Below are positions 15,328 to 19,355 of a stretch of DNA of 19,355 nt, one piece after another. Source of the stretch: CAYMKL01 sp964390805 (lineage in GTDB: Bacteria > Chloroflexota > Anaerolineae > VGOG01); assembly GCA_964390805.1 (NCBI GenBank), contig CAYMKL010000128.1, forward strand, positions 1 to 19,355, in the 5' to 3' direction. The notes under the pieces are model-generated. The model ran no database searches. It worked only from the letters and a program-made list of their open reading frames with translations, and was not told the DNA's origin. The translations under genes were made by a program, and so were the position numbers. Every line of letters begins with the position of its first letter. Within the stretch, counting starts at the first letter, position 1.

Positions 15328-16434
15328 TCATGCGTCTACCTGCCCTTCGTCAAGCTCAGGACGCCGCTCCTCCGGCAAGTCTGTCACCTCTGCCTTCATG
15401 AACTCCCGCAACACCGTGGTTGCGTAAGCCCCTTTGGGCAGCGTAAAGGTGAACAGTAGTCCATTTGGGCGTGGCTCGATGCAAAGATCGTTCAGCAGCA
15501 ATCGGGCCGGACGACGACTGCCATCCAGCCGCGCTTGGCGCAGCATGTCCGTCGTTACCTCTGCGGCCTCCAGCACCTGCCGTTCCAATTCACCCGGCTC
15601 GCCGCTCGCCCAGCGCATGCGCGAGCCGTAGATCGGGCCGGTAGTGGTGATCTCGCCCCGCTGGAAGCGGGGAAGCTCCACCTGGGCGTCTTCAACTTCA
15701 AACAGGCCACCGGTGTCCGTCTTCTTGGCGATGTCACCGGTCAAGACACTCTCAAACCAGCCACGACGGATGCGCTCCGTCAGCCAGACGTTGAACAAAG
15801 CGGCTTGGTAGGCAGAGAGCAGGAAGCGCCGCAACCAACGCTTACGCGGCCCACGTCCCAGTAACACCTCGCGGCCACGTTTCGCGTTCTCACCGCTGAT
15901 CCCAAAGCGTTGCACGCCGTAGAAGTTGGGCAAGCCATGCGCCTGTAACGCTCCAGCGATGGCCCCAGCCCGCGCCATCGCTTCCGGCCCCGGGCCCAGC
16001 ACGACGATGCGGAAGCGATTGCCCAGCAGGTGCCCCCTCCTCAGCTTGTTGCGATGGCGCCGGACCCACACTACCTCAACCGGCAGGCTCTCCTCGATAC
16101 GACGGGCCACGGTCGCCTCGTCCACGTCCCGCAGAAGCAGGGAGAAGGTTTGCGTGGCGCGAGCGTGCTTATCCTTCAGCCCGGCGCAACCCACATCTAC
16201 CTCGCGCAGACCGAAGAGGTCAACCAGCCGTTCTTGCAGCGCGCGAGTGGTCCACCCCTCGCGGGTCAGACGTACGTAGACGTGCTGGCCTTCCCCCACC
16301 GGCTCGTACAAAGGGATCTCCTCAACCACAAAATGGGCCGGCTCAGCCTTGATCTCCCCACCGATGCCAGGCAGGTCTGCCGTGATGAAGGGGAGCGAGG
16401 TAACCTGATCTACCGTCAACCGTGTGACATTCAT
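15328..16434 (-). CDS. truD: tRNA pseudouridine(13) synthase TruD
   Basis: TruD converts uridine 13 of certain tRNAs to pseudouridine. The 368-residue protein shows FVVEE (35-39), the catalytic motif GLKDKHARATQ with the nucleophile D88, the long segment RRHRNKLRRGHLLGNRF and NFYGVQRFG, all typical of TruD. The C-terminal part with LPKGAYATTVLREFMK also fits. The start is fixed by an ATGA overlap with the preceding gene at 16431-16434, with GAGG just before it; a longer frame to 16749 only reads the antisense-shifted sequence of that gene. Translation is therefore probably coupled to the epimerase-like protein. Confidence 0.95.
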   Translation of the reverse strand: MNVTRLTVDQVTSLPFITADLPGIGGEIKAEPAHFVVEEIPLYEPVGEGQHVYVRLTREGWTTRALQERLVDLFGLREVDVGCAGLKDKHARATQTFSLLLRDVDEATVARRIEESLPVEVVWVRRHRNKLRRGHLLGNRFRIVVLGPGPEAMARAGAIAGALQAHGLPNFYGVQRFGISGENAKRGREVLLGRGPRKRWLRRFLLSAYQAALFNVWLTERIRRGWFESVLTGDIAKKTDTGGLFEVEDAQVELPRFQRGEITTTGPIYGSRMRWASGEPGELERQVLEAAEVTTDMLRQARLDGSRRPARLLLNDLCIEPRPNGLLFTFTLPKGAYATTVLREFMKAEVTDLPEERRPELDEGQVDA

Positions 16435-17357
16435 TCCTCTAGCAGGTCTCGCAGGGCTGCTTCCGCTTCTGGGAAGCGAAAAGTGAAACCCAGATCCAGC
16501 AGACGCCAGGGTATAGTCCGCTGGCCTTCGAGTACGACGATGCTCATCTCCCCGAGGGCCAACCGCAAGGAAAAGGCAGGCACAGGCACGAAAGCCGGCC
16601 GCTTGAGCACCCGCCCAATGGCGTGGCTGAACTCGGCGTTGGTGAGGGGATTGGGGGCTGCCAGATTGACGGGGCCGCTGGCAGCTTCGTTCTCTATCAG
16701 GAAGCGGATGGCTCTTGCCTCGTCGGCGATGTGAATCCAGGGAAACCACTGTCGCCCGCTCCCCAATGGGCCCCCAACGAAGAACCGGAATGGCAACAGC
16801 AAAAGCGGCAGAACACCTCCGTCAGCACTGAGCACCGGGCCGGAGCGGATGATCGCCCGTCGCACTCCCAGGGAGTCCACAGCAGCCGTGGCGCCCTCCC
16901 ACTCAATAGCAGTCCGTCCCAGAAAATCCTGCCCAGCCGATGCCTCCTCAGTTATCTCCTCATCGCCGCGAGGACCGTAATACCCCGCGCCCGATGCCTG
17001 GATGACGACGCGCGGTTTGACCTTGGCCAGTTCCGCTGCCTGCACTACGGCACGGCCAGCGTTGAGCCGGCTTTCACGAATACGGCGCTTGCGGTCGTCG
17101 GTCCACCGACGGCCGCGGATGAGCCCCTTGCCGGCGATGGATTCGCCAGCCAGGTTCACGATGGCGTCCGCGCCGTCGGCCAGAGCGCCCCACCCTTCGG
17201 CGGAGCGCGCATCCCAGCGCTCAGCGCGCACGCCAGTGGGCAAGCCCGTGGCCCGCTCTGGACGGCGACTGAGCACAATCACCTCATGGCCATCCGCCAG
17301 GTTGGCGGCTAGTGCTCGGCCGATCAGCCCAGTTCCGCCTGTAATAATGACACGCAT
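16431..17357 (-). CDS. TIGR01777/SDR39U1-type epimerase-like protein
   Basis: This is a 308-residue atypical short-chain dehydrogenase of the YfcH/SDR39U1 family, with a C-terminal DUF1731-like tail. It has GGTGLIG (7-13) for NADP binding, VNLAGESIAGK, the active-site-region YYGPRGDEEITE, FPWIHIADE and the tail PWRLLDLGFTFRFPEAEAALRDLL, all usual for the family. The biochemical role of the bacterial members is not established; the human relative binds NADP. The start has AGGGGG 5 bases upstream. It is the first gene of the eight-gene run, about 190 bases downstream of a good promoter (17551-17579), and overlaps truD by four bases. Confidence 0.93.
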   Translation of the reverse strand: MRVIITGGTGLIGRALAANLADGHEVIVLSRRPERATGLPTGVRAERWDARSAEGWGALADGADAIVNLAGESIAGKGLIRGRRWTDDRKRRIRESRLNAGRAVVQAAELAKVKPRVVIQASGAGYYGPRGDEEITEEASAGQDFLGRTAIEWEGATAAVDSLGVRRAIIRSGPVLSADGGVLPLLLLPFRFFVGGPLGSGRQWFPWIHIADEARAIRFLIENEAASGPVNLAAPNPLTNAEFSHAIGRVLKRPAFVPVPAFSLRLALGEMSIVVLEGQRTIPWRLLDLGFTFRFPEAEAALRDLLEE

Positions 17358-17415
17358 CTTTGCCCCCTGTCGATCTGTTTACCAACCTTGATGGGTCGTT
17401 AATATGCCCAAACAA

Positions 17416-17458
17416 GAGAAGCCAACCCTCTCCTAGCCCTATGAGAAGATTGGCTCTC
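17416..17458 (-). promoter_or_regulatory. Long leader hairpin upstream of the epimerase-truD operon
   Basis: In the minus-strand transcript GAGAGCCAA pairs with TTGGCTTCTC (one bulge), and inside it CTTCTC pairs with GAGAGG around a loop of about 10 bases. This gives a stem of roughly 15 pairs. It lies between the promoter and the start codon, within a leader of about 187 bases. A U-containing stretch (TTGTTTGG) follows, but it is not a clean terminator tail. It may affect leader stability or act as an attenuator. Confidence 0.4.
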
Positions 17459-17550
17459 AAATACCTCATACCTACCACCTCACCTCCTACGTTGGTTATC
17501 TGCTGTGATGGAGGCAACGATACTGAAGCAACGGTCAGTTCTGCAATACC

Positions 17551-17579
17551 ATTATATCAAAGAACGAGTCAGATGGCAA
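17551..17579 (-). promoter_or_regulatory. Sigma70-type promoter of the eight-gene operon
   Basis: On the minus strand a TTGCCA -35 (17574-17579, 5 of 6 matches), a 17-base spacer and a perfect TATAAT -10 (17551-17556) form a strong promoter. It sits just past the 3' end of the Rieske gene and drives the epimerase-like gene and those behind it. The expected start near 17544 gives a leader of about 187 bases. Confidence 0.75.
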
Positions 17580-17611
17580 ACGCCGTGTCGATCAGAAATC
17601 TGTGTCCACCC

Positions 17612-17956
17612 CTATCCAGACGTGCCCCTCCTCCACCTTGACCGGAAAGGTGTCAGGTTTCTGGGCTTGACGACCGCTTTGGTCACCCCCTTGATCAGCC
17701 CCGGCAGCCCTTCAACCCATGCCAGATTGCGTCCGCTGGTCACGTCAAAGGTTGAGCCGTGGGCAGGGCACGTCACGACGACGCCGTTGAGCTTGCCCTT
17801 GGCCAGATGGGCCCGCAGATGCGGGCAACGCGCCTGAGTAGCGTAGTAGGTCTCGCCCAGGCGTGCCAGCAGCACAGTCTGATCGCCTACCTGGACTTCT
17901 TGCATCGCATCATCGGAAAGCATGTCTACTGCCCCAAGCTTGATCCAGTTGGCCAT
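17612..17956 (-). CDS. Rieske [2Fe-2S] ferredoxin-type protein, probable 3' frameshift
   Basis: This is a small soluble electron carrier of the Rieske ferredoxin type. The start MANWIKLG has AGGAGG about 8 bases upstream. The cluster ligands are all present: C44 and H46 in CPHLRAHL, and C63 and H66 in CPAHGSTF. After residue L101 the open frame ends in a basic, unfamily-like tail (TPFRSRWRRGTSG). Reading one base over from about 17654 instead gives DTFPVKVEEGHVWIGVDTDF, a normal final beta-strand for this family, ending at 17592. A one-base deletion, for example CTGGAC to CTGAC, or a sequencing error would explain this. The gene is 35 bases after the staygreen homologue, so it may supply electrons in the same process. 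Confidence 0.85.
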   Translation of the reverse strand: MANWIKLGAVDMLSDDAMQEVQVGDQTVLLARLGETYYATQARCPHLRAHLAKGKLNGVVVTCPAHGSTFDVTSGRNLAWVEGLPGLIKGVTKAVVKPRNLTPFRSRWRRGTSG

Positions 17957-17991
17957 AGTTTTCTCCTCCTTCCAACTCTTCATGTCCGGCT

Positions 17992-18456
17992 CTACGTAGC
18001 ATAGTCGGCGGGAACGCCCCACGACTCGGTTCGGTTGTAACGAGGCTGAGTGGCGTGGAAATGGATCCAGATTGGCGCTCGATCCAGCTCAGCCTCGGTT
18101 TCAAAGAGCTGCCGGTCGCCGAAGCGAAAGGCCTCCAGCACCAGCGGCAACTCTCTTTGGAAGATCGCATACCGCCAGCCAGCCGAGCCAACTACTAGCC
18201 CACCGCTCACGTGACAATGCACGTGGAGGGCTGGGCCATCCTCCTCATTGCACCACTCGGCCCGCACCTCGTCTCGCAGCAAGCGGGTATACAACCCTGA
18301 GATCTGCCGGCGGTCGTAGTCCGGCCCGATGGTGAGATATAGGTCCCCAGTCGCGTCGGAGTGGGTCAGAGTGTAGCGGCGGGGAGTAATCGGCCCGTCA
18401 GGAGCCACCCCGGCCGCAAACAGGACGTGCAGTTTCTCAGGCTTCAAGCGGCTCAT
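17992..18456 (-). CDS. Staygreen (SGR)-family Mg-dechelatase homologue
   Basis: This 154-residue protein matches the staygreen family along its whole length: LKPEKLHVLFAAGVAPDGP, PRRYTLTHSDATGDLYLTIG, RLLRDEVRAEW, LHVHCHVSGG, ELPLVLEAFRFGD and APIWIHFHAT. Plant and algal SGR remove Mg from chlorophyll a to make pheophytin a. Bacterial homologues are known from non-photosynthetic Anaerolineae and have dechelating activity in vitro. H32, D34 and D62, which I recall as the catalytic residues of the bacterial enzyme, occur here at those same numbers. There is no transit or signal peptide, so it is probably cytoplasmic. An AGAGG site lies 5 bases before the ATG. It is 12 bases after the heliorhodopsin gene and surely in the same transcript. 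The natural bacterial substrate is unknown. Confidence 0.92.
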   Translation of the reverse strand: MSRLKPEKLHVLFAAGVAPDGPITPRRYTLTHSDATGDLYLTIGPDYDRRQISGLYTRLLRDEVRAEWCNEEDGPALHVHCHVSGGLVVGSAGWRYAIFQRELPLVLEAFRFGDRQLFETEAELDRAPIWIHFHATQPRYNRTESWGVPADYAT

Positions 18457-18468
18457 ACGGACCTCTGC

Positions 18469-19239
18469 TTAAACGGGCGCCAAGGTGCCGGCAAAGATCT
18501 GCCAGGCCAGGGCAGTCTTGGCGACCAGACTCAGCACGATGAACATCCTCTCTCCAAACAGGTAGTCCTTCCAGCGGCCAACCTTCTTGTACTGCAAGAA
18601 CATGTTGACCGCGAAGATGTTGAAGAACACGAAGATGGAGGCGATGATGGCGTATACGAACCCTGGAGGGTTCGCCTCCGCCGATTGAGCCGCGCCAACC
18701 AGATACATCACGATGGCCACCCACGGCACGATCCCGGCCAGACAGCCATAGATGAAGGCCGTCCAGTTGGTGCGAGGGGTTGTCTGGTTGTGCAGTTCCA
18801 TCATGTGGCCGAACAGATTCATCATCGCGTTCAAGGCGAAGATGAGGACGAGGCTGACCAAGTCGTACATGCCCACCAGCATGGCGATGAGGACGATCAT
18901 CAGCGACGAACTGAGGGCGTACTCGTAGAAGCGCGCGGGGTTCATGCCCTTTTTCAGATTCTTCACATACCACTTGTAACCAAAGGTGGACAGGCTGAAG
19001 TGCGCCACTGCTGAGAGCAGCAAGAACACCGCGACGGCCGGGCCAAACAGCAGTCCGCCCGCTTCCCGAAGATTCGAGGTCAGTCTGAAGTTCTCCAGGT
19101 CGAACTTGAGGTAGGCGGTGGTGATGGGATAAGTGGTATCGTTGCTGAGAACGATCATCAGGATCCCCTGCACCAGGTGGAGCAAGCCCATCGCTGCGTT
19201 GAATCTGCGCAACCCTGTGAAAGCTCGTTCATTGTCCAT
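18469..19239 (-). CDS. Heliorhodopsin
   Basis: This is a 256-residue, seven-helix retinal protein of the heliorhodopsin family. The retinal lysine is K241 in SLVAKTALAWQIFAGTL, the same position as in heliorhodopsin 48C12, with S237 one turn before it. The counterion is E106 in RFYEYALSSS, and H21, H80 and D126 fit the other conserved polar sites. Heliorhodopsins have an inverted topology (N-terminus inside), a slow photocycle and no clear ion pumping, so a sensory or regulatory role is usually assumed. The start MDNERAFT has AAAGGAG 8 bases upstream; a longer frame to 19272 runs through the leader. It is the first gene of the three-gene light/pigment set. No retinal synthesis gene (such as blh or brp) is in the window. 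Confidence 0.95.
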   Translation of the reverse strand: MDNERAFTGLRRFNAAMGLLHLVQGILMIVLSNDTTYPITTAYLKFDLENFRLTSNLREAGGLLFGPAVAVFLLLSAVAHFSLSTFGYKWYVKNLKKGMNPARFYEYALSSSLMIVLIAMLVGMYDLVSLVLIFALNAMMNLFGHMMELHNQTTPRTNWTAFIYGCLAGIVPWVAIVMYLVGAAQSAEANPPGFVYAIIASIFVFFNIFAVNMFLQYKKVGRWKDYLFGERMFIVLSLVAKTALAWQIFAGTLAPV

Positions 19240-19304
19240 TTTAATCTCTCCTTTCTCGATAGTCGGTCTCATTCAAGGTCCTGGGCTAATAAGACAATAC
19301 ACCG

Positions 19305-19334
19305 ATTATGCTTAATTACTCTACTTTCCGCTAA
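19305..19334 (-). promoter_or_regulatory. Weak candidate promoter of the heliorhodopsin operon
   Basis: A CATAAT -10 (19305-19310, 5 of 6 matches) has only a poor -35, TTAGCG at 18 bases. The spacer is AT-rich. It is 66 bases before the start codon. The weak -35 may mean an activator or another sigma factor is used; the assignment is tentative. Confidence 0.28.
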
Positions 19335-19355
19335 GTTGGGCTTTTGAGCCGTTTT

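Noticed and set aside
14264..15427. 387-residue plus-strand open frame
   Set aside because: It is antisense to lactate dehydrogenase and has no family features.
16435..16749. N-terminal extension of TruD by 105 residues
   Set aside because: The extension is a shifted reading of the epimerase-like gene; the ATGA overlap at 16431-16434 gives the natural start.
17612..17956. Rieske protein as a pheophorbide a oxygenase (PAO), which would extend chlorophyll breakdown
   Set aside because: It has only the small Rieske domain and no mononuclear iron oxygenase domain, so it is at most an electron carrier.
18469..19239. Proton-pumping type 1 rhodopsin
   Set aside because: The sequence fits heliorhodopsin (EYALSSS, SLVAKTALAW), and the usual pump motif with its paired carboxylates in helix C is absent.

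Overview
The window most likely comes from a Chloroflexota bacterium of the Anaerolineae type. This is inferred from gene content: a bacterial staygreen-type Mg-dechelatase homologue next to a heliorhodopsin, an AarF/UbiB kinase, and a large secreted LysM/META-domain protein. Base composition is moderately high in GC. Every convincing gene lies on the minus strand, so the window reads right to left. Most genes start behind strong AGGAGG-like ribosome binding sites, which moved several starts inward from the longest open frame.

Right end (17592-19239): a compact three-gene set of heliorhodopsin, staygreen-like Mg-dechelatase homologue and small Rieske ferredoxin, separated by 12 and 35 bases. 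The Rieske gene carries an apparent 1-base frameshift near its 3' end. This light/pigment cassette is the most interesting part of the window.

Middle (9697-17357): eight tightly spaced co-directional genes behind a good sigma70-type promoter (17551-17579). They are an SDR39U1-type epimerase-like protein, TruD, L-lactate dehydrogenase, DNA photolyase, a DEDDh exonuclease, a membrane-anchored alpha/beta hydrolase, GlgC and a cytochrome c lipoprotein. Two junctions have ATGA stop/start overlaps. The photolyase adds a second light-linked gene close to the heliorhodopsin set.

Left of that come single genes separated by regulatory-looking, palindrome-rich gaps. These are an MFS transporter with two promoters and an operator-like inverted repeat (9419-9696), a small unrecognised protein, a berberine-bridge-type FAD oxidoreductase flanked by related GTGGGTGG hairpins, and a pirin.

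Left end: a 484-base gap holds twin hairpins and the decayed remains of a transposase-like zinc ribbon joined to a response-regulator fragment. It is followed by the internally duplicated LysM/META protein and a UbiB-family kinase. The first 313 bases hold no convincing gene. I saw no tRNA, rRNA, CRISPR array or intact mobile element.
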